Assembly: GCA_964456445.1 (NCBI GenBank)
Contig: CAYWBI010000006.1
Coordinates: forward strand, 1 to 60,200
DNA from: CAYWBI01 sp964456445
GTDB lineage: Bacteria > Calditrichota > Calditrichia > Calditrichales > J004
DNA: 60,200 bases
Reading direction: 5' to 3'
Under the pieces are notes generated by a model. The model was not told where the DNA came from, made no database searches, and saw only the letters and a program-made list of their open reading frames with translations. The translations under genes and the position numbers were made by a program. Positions 1 through 7,998 of this stretch are shown here, one piece after another. How positions within the stretch are numbered: the stretch's first letter is position 1; every line of letters begins with the position of its first letter.

Positions 1-82
1 TCGATGTCACATGGAAGAGATGATAATTTTCAATTTTCATTTTTTCATATAACTTTTGACACTACCTTTATCACCGCTGAAA

Positions 83-478
83 TTAGGTAAGGTAAAAAAT
101 ATCCACTTCCTGCCGGACCGATGTATTTAGATAAACCTCGCGTGAACCATTGCCTGCCAGGATAATGGCCCAATCCCCTAAGGTATTACGTTCAACAGAC
201 CCCCATATTTTGCGTTTACGCGTTGCAGAAAAGACTTCCCAAAATAAATGACCAAAATAAGCTTTGCCGTCCTGGATATAAAATCCAGGTATGCGGAAAC
301 CAACACCCGGATCAATTGACCTGAGCGGTGTAAGCAGATAACCGCATCGCAGCAGTTGTTCGATAAACAGATCGACAAAGGGGTATCCTTCATAATGTAA
401 ATCATGAACGATGCGCTTTACGCCCCGTCCAAGAATAATATCCGTATAAACCTCTGCGAGTAGTTCCGTATTGATCAT
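83..478 (-). CDS. hypothetical protein (131 aa), divergent from the nuclease-like gene
   Basis: I do not recognise this protein. It is soluble, has no signal peptide or membrane segment, and mixes acidic and aromatic residues (for example GDWAIILAG near the C terminus). I chose the ATG at 478 because GGGA lies 8 nt upstream; a GTG six codons earlier (496) has no ribosome site. It is transcribed away from the gene at 601, and the two starts flank a perfect palindrome at 507-520, so the pair may share regulation. The C-terminal half (RKIWGSVERNTLGDWAIIL) looks well ordered but matches no family I know. It could be a partner or antidote of the neighbouring nuclease-like protein; that is inference only. 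Confidence 0.6.
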   Translation of the reverse strand: MINTELLAEVYTDIILGRGVKRIVHDLHYEGYPFVDLFIEQLLRCGYLLTPLRSIDPGVGFRIPGFYIQDGKAYFGHLFWEVFSATRKRKIWGSVERNTLGDWAIILAGNGSREVYLNTSVRQEVDIFYLT

Positions 479-506
479 TTTTATTTTCCCAAACACAAAT
501 AATTTA

Positions 507-520
507 ATTTAGCGCTAAAT
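507..520. promoter_or_regulatory. perfect 14-bp palindrome between divergent genes, candidate operator
   Basis: The sequence ATTTAGCGCTAAAT is identical to its reverse complement and lies between the divergent starts at 478 and 601. The half-site TTTAGCGC recurs at 583-590, just before the ribosome site (AGGA, 592-595) of the rightward gene. A dyad plus an extra half-site in a divergent promoter is a typical repressor layout. No regulator gene is recognisable next to it, so the binding protein is unknown. Confidence 0.4.
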
Positions 521-600
521 CTTATTAACTTCTACTTTCATCATAACGTTTTGATTTTTTCACTAGAATAAAGTTGTATGGTTTTAGCGCCAGGACTGCC

Positions 601-1395
601 ATGGAGTTAAAGGAAAACCTGCTCTATGAATTTGTTTTTGATGATATCCGGCCCTGTGTCGGGCAGGCGCTGCGTTATGCCTATATTTCTCTGCCCTGGA
701 CATTGAACCGCATGCAATACACGATGGACAGACCTGGCCTTGAGCGGCGTTTACGCAATATTATCCTGGGCAAGGTTCCGGAATACCTCGTGGAAAATGT
801 GTTCAGGGACTATCACATTCGTTTTGAGCGGCGAGCAGGTGATACCGATTTTTGGCAACGCGATAAGTTTGATTTTTTACTCTATATAAACGGACATCCG
901 GAAGAGTGGGACTTAAAATGCCTGACGTTGCCCTTCGGCAAAATTGCTAAATCCGATTGGATGAAATTGCCTGCCCTTGTTCCCCATCGCCATAAAAACG
1001 ATCAATGGGCGGAACGCAATCATACCGTTTTAGCCAAAACAAAGCAAAAGCGTTTTCTCTTTGCTTATCTCGATACGCCCGGGATTTTTGTAAAGTTACT
1101 GCCTTCTCAGGTGGACAGCTATAAAAAAATCACTAATAATCCAGAAAGGTATATCCGTCAGGATGACTTTATATTGCGAACGCTCGGCCGGATAGAAACC
1201 TATTTTTCCAATGAGCCGCTCCGGCTTGTGATATCCGCCGTGGCAGCCCCGGCGGAGTGGGGCCTGTTTAAAACAATTCCCTCGGGCACAAAATTAGCGG
1301 GCGGTATTATCAAAACGCGAATCCGTAATATGGGGGTCCCTGTCCAAAACCTGCCTTCATTTTTGCAGGCAGCCGGCAGGAAAAAATTGTCGTAA
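601..1395 (+). CDS. candidate PD-(D/E)XK-fold nuclease (264 aa)
   Basis: The ATG at 601 is preceded by AGGA at a 5-nt spacing and is preferred over a TTG at 574. Residues 50-70 form a helix with a conserved-looking Glu (GKVPEYL, E61). A predicted beta hairpin follows with D91 (KFDFLLYI) and D104-x-K106 (EEWDLKC). This E...D...DxK order is the layout of PD-(D/E)XK nucleases such as restriction endonucleases and Holliday-type resolvases. The strand RFLFAYLD after it fits the core fold. No methyltransferase is beside it, so it is not a plain restriction-modification enzyme. The family assignment is by eye only; an unrelated fold with a chance motif is possible. Confidence 0.5.
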   Translation: MELKENLLYEFVFDDIRPCVGQALRYAYISLPWTLNRMQYTMDRPGLERRLRNIILGKVPEYLVENVFRDYHIRFERRAGDTDFWQRDKFDFLLYINGHPEEWDLKCLTLPFGKIAKSDWMKLPALVPHRHKNDQWAERNHTVLAKTKQKRFLFAYLDTPGIFVKLLPSQVDSYKKITNNPERYIRQDDFILRTLGRIETYFSNEPLRLVISAVAAPAEWGLFKTIPSGTKLAGGIIKTRIRNMGVPVQNLPSFLQAAGRKKLS

Positions 1396-1483
1396 ACAGT
1401 AATGTTACTGTTCAGCTCAATGACGCCTTGTGTTCAAAATTATGACTTCAATATTTGTCGCCAACTATTTAAATTTCTATTTT

Positions 1484-1549
1484 TACCGCCAAGTCGCCAG
1501 GACGCTAAGTTTTTTTATGATTTTCTTTGCGCTTTTGTGTCTTTGCAGT
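1484..1549. repeat. dispersed intergenic repeat with imperfect inverted arms
   Basis: The 392-bp gap 1396-1787 holds no convincing gene. Its clearest element is a segment whose left arm reads ACCGCCAAGTCGCCAGGACG and whose right arm reads CTTTGCGCTTTTGTGTCTTT, followed by GCAG. The arms are imperfect inverted copies of a CGCAAAGACGCAAAG-like unit separated by a T-rich spacer. Elements of this wording are scattered through intergenic DNA of many environmental bacteria and cause false ORFs. The open frame crossing it (1402-1785) is therefore not annotated. Confidence 0.55.
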
Positions 1550-1787
1550 TATTTATCTATGATTACCATTGGTCGGATTGTCATTTGATACAACTGAACT
1601 GTTGCACAGTAATAATTGTTGTGACCTGCGGCCATAGGCTTGAAAGGCTGAAGTTTCTGCTCCTGCCGGATTTTATTTATACCTGCCGGCAGTTGGGGAT
1701 GGGCGAATTATTGATCGTTTGGCAAAATCTTCTCTTATGGGGTTTGCACTTATATGGCCCACAATTCAGTGGGGGGTGGATGTAAAA

Positions 1788-3002
1788 TTAAAGAATATGT
1801 TTTGGTTCGTCCGTGTCAAATTTGCGCCGGGTGAAATAATGAAAACTGTTTTTCGAAGAAACCCGCCGGTAACCTAACAAATGGAAAAGATCAACGACCA
1901 GCCATCGGGCGATCTTTGCATTTATTTTAAAGGTGCGCACATGATTGTCTTTGATGGTGATCCCCGGCATCCAACGGAAGAGATTGCCAAGGTTATATTT
2001 TCGCAGCCAGGCCGAAAGGCCTAACCAAAACCATTTTATTTCCCGGATTATAAAAAAACCATCATCGCCCTTTTCCTGGTACAGGGGCAAAAACATACGT
2101 CCGCTCTCAGATGCATGCAGATCACCATTATTGTTTCTCGCCAATAATTCGTCTTTTTTTATCGGTTGAAAATTTTGAAAACCTGGCTGCATAACAAAAC
2201 CCTCGGTTTCGTAGCGGTGGTGACGATGGCGGATTTCGAAAACCCGTTTACCGTCAATGGACTGACCGGCAAGCTGGTTGTAATGATAGTCATAGTCAGG
2301 AATATCTTTTTTGGACATACACCCGGTAGCTGCTAATGTCAACCAAACACAGGATTCGTGGTTTTTAATGGATTGGATATCATCATGGCTGCCCGCTTCA
2401 AAACCCAGGGCGATCGGCCCCAGCTCATTTATATAACTCATCAAGGGGCCGTTTAGAAATTCTTCAATGCCTAAAATAATGGGTACGGGGAAATTAAGGG
2501 CAAAATAGCGATTGCGCAGGGTATCGTTAAGCGTAATAAAGGGAACACTTTCCGCGGATGTCGTATGCAGGTCAATAAAAAAATAAGGCCCGGGATGTTC
2601 TCTGAACAGCGTTTCAATGTGGCGATAAATATCAATTTGCTGATCAATATCCGGTATTATTTCTTCAACATCAAAACCACCATTTCTTATTTTTTCAACC
2701 CGCTCGTTTTGCCAAATGCGGTTCAGATCATTTTTTATAAAACGTTCGCCCCGTTCCAGGGCGGCCATGTTTCCACTAAAACCAACAATATTTCCTTTAA
2801 AATCCGGGCGCCATTCTTTTAGATATTCGAAAACCTGTTTTAAAGAAAATATCCCGGATGGCTCGTTACCATGAATCCCCGCAAAGAAAACAACGGTAGG
2901 CCCCGTTTTAACATCGCCAAAGTGTCCGATTTCCCTCTGAATGCGCACTTCCGACTTTAGTGCTTTGCTCTTTACCGTAACCATTTTCGTCTTAATATCC
3001 AT
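1788..3002 (-). CDS. succinylglutamate desuccinylase/aspartoacylase (AstE/AspA) family zinc deacylase
   Basis: This is a 404-aa M14-like zinc hydrolase. The metal site is visible as H44 and E47 in HGNEPSG and H146 in FIDLHTTS. NDLNR (91-95) carries the substrate-carboxylate Arg, and E202 in LGFEAGSHDD is the likely catalytic Glu. Family members cleave N-acyl or peptide-like amide bonds of small amino-acid derivatives in the cytoplasm; there is no signal peptide here. The C-terminal hundred residues contain an amphipathic or hydrophobic patch (FWLGLSAWL) beyond the usual domain. It lies 171 bp downstream of the GCS2-CBS gene on the same strand. A ligase that makes a gamma-glutamyl amide and a hydrolase that removes one would be a sensible pair. 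The substrate is unknown. Confidence 0.85.
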   Translation of the reverse strand: MDIKTKMVTVKSKALKSEVRIQREIGHFGDVKTGPTVVFFAGIHGNEPSGIFSLKQVFEYLKEWRPDFKGNIVGFSGNMAALERGERFIKNDLNRIWQNERVEKIRNGGFDVEEIIPDIDQQIDIYRHIETLFREHPGPYFFIDLHTTSAESVPFITLNDTLRNRYFALNFPVPIILGIEEFLNGPLMSYINELGPIALGFEAGSHDDIQSIKNHESCVWLTLAATGCMSKKDIPDYDYHYNQLAGQSIDGKRVFEIRHRHHRYETEGFVMQPGFQNFQPIKKDELLARNNNGDLHASESGRMFLPLYQEKGDDGFFIIREIKWFWLGLSAWLRKYNLGNLFRWMPGITIKDNHVRTFKINAKIARWLVVDLFHLLGYRRVSSKNSFHYFTRRKFDTDEPKHIL

Positions 3003-3173
3003 ATTTTATAAATGCGGCCAACTCTGATAAACATCTTCTGCCAATTGTGCAATTTACAGATATTTTATCAAGAATAAAACACTCAAAAATTACTTTCTGG
3101 TCCGCTTTCTAAATTCCTTTTAAATTGTTCTGATCAACCGTATCCATTTAGCCTTACATCCCAATATCAAAGT

Positions 3174-5090
3174 TTATTTAGCTTCAAGTTCTTCAAATAG
3201 GGCCAAACAAATCTTTACAAAATCATACTCCGTAACAATACCCACTAATTTTTTCCCGATTGTTACGGGCAGGCATTTCACACCTTTTTTTCGCATCTCC
3301 CTCAACGCATCCACTGTCAATGTTTCGGGTTTTACTGTCCTGGGTTTCTTAATCATCACATCGGAGATGGTCAGCCTGGCGGCGTCCCCTTTAAAATCTG
3401 TTCCATAATAGTGGAGCAGCAAATCGGATGAAATTAAACCCTTTAACTCACCTTTATCATTCTCGACAGGGACATGATGAAAATTACGCCAATCCATAAT
3501 ATTGGTCACTAAATTGACCAAATCATTTTCCTTGACGGTAAAAAGGTCTGTGGACATGATTTGTCCGATACGTTTATAACGGTTCACCCAACTCCCCCCC
3601 TCTTTTAGCATGGCCGAACCCCAGGTATGTACGGGATTCCCTTCCTTCTGCCGATAGTACAAACCCGCGGTGGTTGCTACCAGGGCCTCATCCACAGTAA
3701 CCTCCTTCTTAAAGCGGGAGAATGAATCGACAACCCATTGGGAACCGGTACGCTGGGATTCCACTCGGTCGTAAATAATATTTAAATATTTGTCCGCATC
3801 GGCCTTATCTATGTTGGCCTTGGCCAGGCCTTCATGGGCAATCGGCAACAACTCTTTACAGATCAGCTCATGGGACGGGATCATTTTTTCATGGCCGAGC
3901 CAGCGGAACTGGGCACCAAGCCCCATGCGGGCGGCTTTGATAAAATTGGTTTTGGCGTCATCAAAGTCCATTTTATGAGCGATATCTTTCATTGCAGCGG
4001 GCATACCTTTCATCAGCCCCAGCCAAAACGAGGCATTGGCTATTTCATCTACCACGGTTGGCCCGGAAGGAAAGAGACGGTTTTCAATACGCAAATGCGG
4101 TTTGCCGTTCACAATGCCGTAACACGGCCGGTTCCATTTATAAATCGACCCATTATGAAGCATCAGCGCTTTTAATTTCGGCACCCCGCCCCCGGCAAGC
4201 ACTTGAAGTGAATCCTCTTCGAGCGGAGCGGTAAAAATTACAGGGTGGCGAGCCACATCCTCCTGGAACATCTCGATGATGGAACCTTTTATCCAATCAT
4301 GACCAAAAAGTACGCGTGGACTGCGGTCCCGAAGTATTTGTGAAGCCTTTCGGGTATCGATGGATTGTTGAAATAGGGCGATACGTGTTTCACGCCATAA
4401 CCTTTTGCCAAGCAGCAATGGAGAATTTGTTGCGGCCGCCAATACCGGCCCGCCAATGGCCTGCGCCCAATTGTAATGATCCACAAATTGATCGGCATCG
4501 CTTTGATAATGCACCTGAAAACTGGTATTACAGGCCTCAAATAATATATTTTGATGTTTGGTGATAAGCTCATCGGTACCGCTTATATGCAGCTCAAAAT
4601 AGCCGCCACGGAATTCCAGTAATAAATCCGAAAGGATTTTATAACGCGGATTGGGCGTGATGTTTTCCAGCTCTAAGTCGGATTTTTGAATAGTCGGTAA
4701 AATTCCTGTAAGAATAGGATGCGCATTAAATTTTTTGGCGCTTTCATCGACCCGTTCAATAAAGCTACGCAACTGTTGTTCGGTTTTTGCCAGGCAATCC
4801 CCTTTAAATTCGAGTGGGTCAAGATTTAGTTCCATATTAAAACGTGCAAGTTCAGTCGTAAAATGTGGATCGTTAAGCTCTGTGAGCACACTCATATTTA
4901 CCGGGGCCGGTTTCCAATGGCTATCTACCAGGCACATTTCCTGCTCTGCGCCAACCCGCTCAATCCCAGTTTCAAACATACCCCGTTCAAGCATTATCTC
5001 CAGGGCCTTCACATCCTTTAGCATGTTCATTATAAAATGATTTTTCTCCCGGATATCCTTCTTGCTTGTTTGTACGGATGCTTCGCCCAT
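3174..5090 (-). CDS. glutamate-cysteine ligase-like (GCS2-type) enzyme fused to two CBS domains
   Basis: This 638-aa protein has an N-terminal carboxylate-amine ligase domain of the GCS2 type, about residues 15-490. The metal/ATP-binding Glu motif is GAEQEMCLVD (48-57), followed by ARFNMELNLDP (82-92), the usual substrate-site region. The C terminus is a CBS pair: CBS1 at about 511-560 (begins IMSTDLFTV) and CBS2 at about 577-630 (begins ISDVMIKKP). CBS pairs usually bind adenine nucleotides or SAM, so the ligase is probably allosterically gated. The family joins the gamma- or alpha-carboxylate of Glu to an amine using ATP, but not all members make gamma-glutamylcysteine, and no gshB is seen here. 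The adjacent AspA-like gene suggests a dedicated amide-forming and amide-removing couple. Confidence 0.85.
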   Translation of the reverse strand: MGEASVQTSKKDIREKNHFIMNMLKDVKALEIMLERGMFETGIERVGAEQEMCLVDSHWKPAPVNMSVLTELNDPHFTTELARFNMELNLDPLEFKGDCLAKTEQQLRSFIERVDESAKKFNAHPILTGILPTIQKSDLELENITPNPRYKILSDLLLEFRGGYFELHISGTDELITKHQNILFEACNTSFQVHYQSDADQFVDHYNWAQAIGGPVLAAATNSPLLLGKRLWRETRIALFQQSIDTRKASQILRDRSPRVLFGHDWIKGSIIEMFQEDVARHPVIFTAPLEEDSLQVLAGGGVPKLKALMLHNGSIYKWNRPCYGIVNGKPHLRIENRLFPSGPTVVDEIANASFWLGLMKGMPAAMKDIAHKMDFDDAKTNFIKAARMGLGAQFRWLGHEKMIPSHELICKELLPIAHEGLAKANIDKADADKYLNIIYDRVESQRTGSQWVVDSFSRFKKEVTVDEALVATTAGLYYRQKEGNPVHTWGSAMLKEGGSWVNRYKRIGQIMSTDLFTVKENDLVNLVTNIMDWRNFHHVPVENDKGELKGLISSDLLLHYYGTDFKGDAARLTISDVMIKKPRTVKPETLTVDALREMRKKGVKCLPVTIGKKLVGIVTEYDFVKICLALFEELEAK

Positions 5091-5115
5091 GGAAAACCCT
5101 TTCGCTTAAAATAAA

Positions 5116-5519
5116 CTATGAAACTGGTGCCGGTTGTTTGGGATGTTCTACCAGGCCACACAAAACGGTAACCTGAAATCGTTTAATATTAATTGTACCC
5201 GAATTAATTTTTCGCAACGTGCCCGACGCCCGCCGAAGTTTATGGGTAAGCGCCTTTTTGGGCATTGGTTAAATCAATTTCCTTTCAAGAACGAAACCTG
5301 TTTGCGCAGCATGTAAGTGTTCCGTTAGCTCCGCATCATTTTGATCCGTACGAAATGATACTACTAATGCCTGTGTTGAAATGGATATACTTTTATTCTA
5401 TGCAAGGGAATATCATCTTCTTGTAATTTCCAAAGTGGTTCCGGAAAAGTATCATCATTCCCGAACCCCTTTTTTCTAAACTTCTGGTCCGCAACCACAT
5501 AATATATATTGTCAGTCAA
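5116..5519 (-). pseudogene. possible decayed small gene (one frameshift, one in-frame stop) upstream of the GCS2-CBS gene
   Basis: Minus-strand frames in this gap read like protein. From a TTG at 5519 the frame runs through VVADQKFRKKGFGNDDTFP and PLWKLQEDDIPLHRI to a stop at 5366. Shifting frame near 5370-5385 continues into TQALVVSFRTDQNDAELTEH and ends in VLERKLI at a TAA (5269-5271). After that stop the same frame continues from ATG 5265 for 49 codons (MPKKALTHKLRRASG...) and ends 25 nt before the GCS2-CBS start. Either this is one broken gene of about 134 codons, or two small genes with a sequencing error in the first. No family was recognised. The rest of the gap (5520-5751) is AT-rich and shows nothing. 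Confidence 0.35.
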
Positions 5520-5751
5520 TATGAATAAAATAGGGAAAGCAGGTAAAAGAATAAAGGCAGGAAAAAAAAATCTACAAAAAAGTGTTTCAAATGTGGAACC
5601 ATAGCATCTAAAAACCTTGTCATTCTTTTATTGTTTTGGGGAAGTAAACAATCTGCGGCAAGCCGATGATGAACAAATCTGTTAATTTTTTTATTATAAT
5701 AAATATCAGAATTTATGTAACGGCCATGCTGTTTTAAATCAGAGATGCCTA

Positions 5752-6462
5752 TTAAAACACGCCGGCAATATTTTCGATATCCAGATCATTGATCGCCACA
5801 GATTCAGGTTGAATGATAATATTACGAATAGCCTCGGCAATATGGACGGGTTTTAGCATCTTTGTCCTGTCCCAGTTGGGATGCAGTTTATCATGGATAT
5901 TTGTATCCACCGCCCCCGGATAAATGGTTGCAACGCGAACTCCCCGGGGCCGCATTTCCTGGCGCAGGGTATCGGCAAAGGTTTTTAGTCCGGCCTTGGA
6001 TGTGCAATAACCACTCCATCCGGGAAAGCTGTTTTTACCGGCCACGGAATTTATAAACAGAATCTGGCTGCCTTTGTTTAGATGCGGCAACAGTTTTTGA
6101 GTGAGCATAAAGGGGGCTGTAAGGTTCACCTCCAGCATCCGCCGCCAATCGGCGGGGTTAAGTTCGGCCACATTGCCCACATGGGCAATCCCGGCGTTGT
6201 GTACGAGATAGCGCAGCTTACCATCAAAACGTTCCACAAATCCGACCACACGGTCAAGGTCGGTGGCCATTGTAACGTCACAGCCAAGAACATAGGCTTT
6301 TAGGCCCTCGGCTTCGAGATAATCAGCTATGCCGTGGAGTGTTTGTTCCGTACGGGAAATCAGTAAAACGGCCACACCCTGTTCGGCAAACATACGGGCT
6401 ATAGCGGCCCCAATCCCGCGGCTGGCGCCGGTTACGATGGCAAGATTAGAGAGTTCCGGCAC
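5752..6462 (-). CDS. short-chain dehydrogenase/reductase, candidate sepiapterin-reductase-like enzyme
   Basis: This is a 236-aa classical SDR. The NAD(P) loop TGASRGIG is at 11-18, NAG at 89-91, and the catalytic triad is S139 (INSVAG), Y152 and K156 (GYCTSKAG). The residue after the second strand (SRTEQ, residues 36-40) suits NADPH. The gene is last in a four-gene operon and overlaps folE by 17 bp. The upstream genes make 6-pyruvoyl-tetrahydropterin from GTP, so the most economical role is reducing its side-chain carbonyls to give tetrahydrobiopterin or a related pterin. SDR sequences alone do not fix substrate, so the pterin role is inferred from context. Confidence 0.85.
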   Translation of the reverse strand: MPELSNLAIVTGASRGIGAAIARMFAEQGVAVLLISRTEQTLHGIADYLEAEGLKAYVLGCDVTMATDLDRVVGFVERFDGKLRYLVHNAGIAHVGNVAELNPADWRRMLEVNLTAPFMLTQKLLPHLNKGSQILFINSVAGKNSFPGWSGYCTSKAGLKTFADTLRQEMRPRGVRVATIYPGAVDTNIHDKLHPNWDRTKMLKPVHIAEAIRNIIIQPESVAINDLDIENIAGVF

Positions 6463-7015
6463 GTTGGCTCCTTATCAAGCTTAAAAATTCCGAGCGGGTT
6501 TTTTCATCATCTTTAAATGAACCAAGCAGTGTGGATGTGATCATCTTAGCCCGGTCCTTTTGCACGCCGCGCATCATCATGCACATGTGATGGCCCTCCA
6601 CAACCACGCCAACGCCCTGTGGGTTCAGCTCTTCCTGGATGGTATCGGCAATTTGACGGGTCATGTTTTCCTGCACCTGCAAACGCCGGGCAAACATATC
6701 CACCAAACGTGGGATTTTGCTTAGGCCAATAACCCGTCCGTCCGGTAAATAACCCACATGGGCCACGCCGTAAAAGGGCAGCATGTGGTGCTCGCACAAA
6801 CTATAAAATTCAATATTGGCCACAACAACCATTTCATCATAAGCTACGTCAAAGATTGCGCCGTTAATTATGTCCCGCGGGTTCTGGTTATATCCAACCG
6901 TAACTTCCTTGTACATTTTTGCGACGCGGTGTGGGGTTCTTTGCAGACCCTGGCGCGAGGGGTCTTCGCCGATGCCTTTTAATATTTGGGCAACAGCATC
7001 TTCCATCTTTTTCAA
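6446..7015 (-). CDS. folE: GTP cyclohydrolase I
   Basis: FolE opens the imidazole ring of GTP to make 7,8-dihydroneopterin triphosphate. At 189 aa it has the normal length. Zinc ligands are C74 and H77 (SLCEHHML) and C145 (HHMCMMMRG); the RTPHRVAKMY and VIGLSKIPRLVDMF signatures are present. The start is probably TTG at 7015: GGAG lies 8 nt upstream and the TTGA overlaps the stop of the preceding gene. An ATG nine bases downstream (7006) is the alternative. It sits between two PTPS genes upstream and an SDR downstream, which points to tetrahydropterin (and possibly queuosine or folate) synthesis. Confidence 0.96.
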   Translation of the reverse strand: MKKMEDAVAQILKGIGEDPSRQGLQRTPHRVAKMYKEVTVGYNQNPRDIINGAIFDVAYDEMVVVANIEFYSLCEHHMLPFYGVAHVGYLPDGRVIGLSKIPRLVDMFARRLQVQENMTRQIADTIQEELNPQGVGVVVEGHHMCMMMRGVQKDRAKMITSTLLGSFKDDEKTRSEFLSLIRSQRAGTL

Positions 7016-7431
7016 GAGCAGCGCTCCTTTCCATATTCAAAATAGTTGTTGTTTGTTTCCCATAGCTTTAGGTGGTGCAGCTTTTCCGCGGGCAGTGCCG
7101 CTTCGAGTTCGTCCCAAAGAAAACGGATGATATTTTCGGCTGTGGAGATTTTATCCATAAAATAAGGTACCTCCTTATTGAGATGTTTGTAGGCCAGTTT
7201 ATCGATCACGCGGTGGACGGCCTTATCCATCTCACTTAGGGGAATGATCATGCCGGTTATCTTGTCCGGGGCGGCGCACAGTGTAACGATCAACGTATAG
7301 TCATGACCATGACCATTCAGATTATTGCACTTGTCATAAATCCGGATGTTTTCATCTCCGCTAAGCGCCTTTGAGTTTAAACGATGAGCCGCGCTAAAAT
7401 GGTATTCCCGCGACAGACTGCTATGGATCAT
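7012..7431 (-). CDS. 6-pyruvoyl-tetrahydropterin synthase/QueD family protein, copy 1
   Basis: This 139-aa protein has the three zinc histidines H16 (SAAHRL), H41 and H43 (NGHGHDY) and the catalytic Cys at C35 (DKCNNL), five residues before the GHGH turn. The C-terminal STAENI and KLWET motifs place the substrate-binding Glu. The CNNLNGHGH wording is closer to eukaryotic-type PTPS than to short QueD enzymes, but that distinction is soft. Its start codon overlaps the stop of copy 2 in TAATG and its stop overlaps the folE start, so all three are translationally coupled. It converts dihydroneopterin triphosphate to 6-pyruvoyl-tetrahydropterin, or to 6-carboxy-tetrahydropterin if it is QueD. Confidence 0.9.
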   Translation of the reverse strand: MIHSSLSREYHFSAAHRLNSKALSGDENIRIYDKCNNLNGHGHDYTLIVTLCAAPDKITGMIIPLSEMDKAVHRVIDKLAYKHLNKEVPYFMDKISTAENIIRFLWDELEAALPAEKLHHLKLWETNNNYFEYGKERCS

Positions 7432-7853
7432 TATTCTTCACCCTTCCAAACATCGGCGTATAGGTCATGTTTTTCATATAATCTAATTTTTACAAGATTA
7501 AATCCATCCCTGGCCAGGTCTTTTTCGATAAGCCCAAAAAGCACAAGGGCAATATTTTCGGTAGTCGGGATTTTATCCTTAAAGTAGGGGGTGTCTAAGT
7601 TTAAATACTTATGATCGAATTGCTTTAGGATGGCTAAAACCCGGGCTTTTAAAACCGTTAAATTTACGATCATTCCCGTATCCGGGTCGATGTCGCCGGT
7701 GATAGTTACATGAAGTTCGTAATTGTGGCCATGACCATAGGGACTGGTACATAGCCCGAAAACTTTATTGTTGTGTTCCTCGCTCCAATCAGACCGCCAG
7801 TAACGGTGGCTGGCGGAAAACTCAAATTTACGGCTGATGGTTACTTTTTGCAT
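7431..7853 (-). CDS. 6-pyruvoyl-tetrahydropterin synthase/QueD family protein, copy 2
   Basis: This is a 140-aa paralogue of the next gene with the same key residues: H16 (SASHRY), catalytic C35 (FGLCTSP), H41 and H43 (YGHGHNY). The segment before the Cys differs (WRSDWSEEHNNKVFG), as does the substrate loop, so the two copies have probably diverged in function rather than being recent duplicates. It is first in the operon. The likely split is one enzyme for a tetrahydrobiopterin-type product and one for 6-carboxy-tetrahydropterin (queuosine), or two subunits of a mixed hexamer. No queC, queE or queF is in the window. Confidence 0.9.
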   Translation of the reverse strand: MQKVTISRKFEFSASHRYWRSDWSEEHNNKVFGLCTSPYGHGHNYELHVTITGDIDPDTGMIVNLTVLKARVLAILKQFDHKYLNLDTPYFKDKIPTTENIALVLFGLIEKDLARDGFNLVKIRLYEKHDLYADVWKGEE

Positions 7854-7998
7854 GGGTCTTCTCTGTCTCTTTATTTAAGAATTGTTAATTTAAGATGAAA
7901 TGTCACGGAATGGATGTTTTTTCAGTAATTATTTCGAATATTATTAAAAGGATTCTAAGTTATTTTTGTTCAGTAAATCTGAAATATACCCGTTTTTT

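Noticed and set aside
1402..1785. 127-codon plus-strand open frame
   Set aside because: It overlaps a dispersed repeat, has no ribosome site and reads as low-complexity aromatic/Cys-rich sequence.
5134..5316. 60-codon plus-strand open frame
   Set aside because: It lies antisense to the better protein-like frames at 5116-5519 and has no ribosome site.
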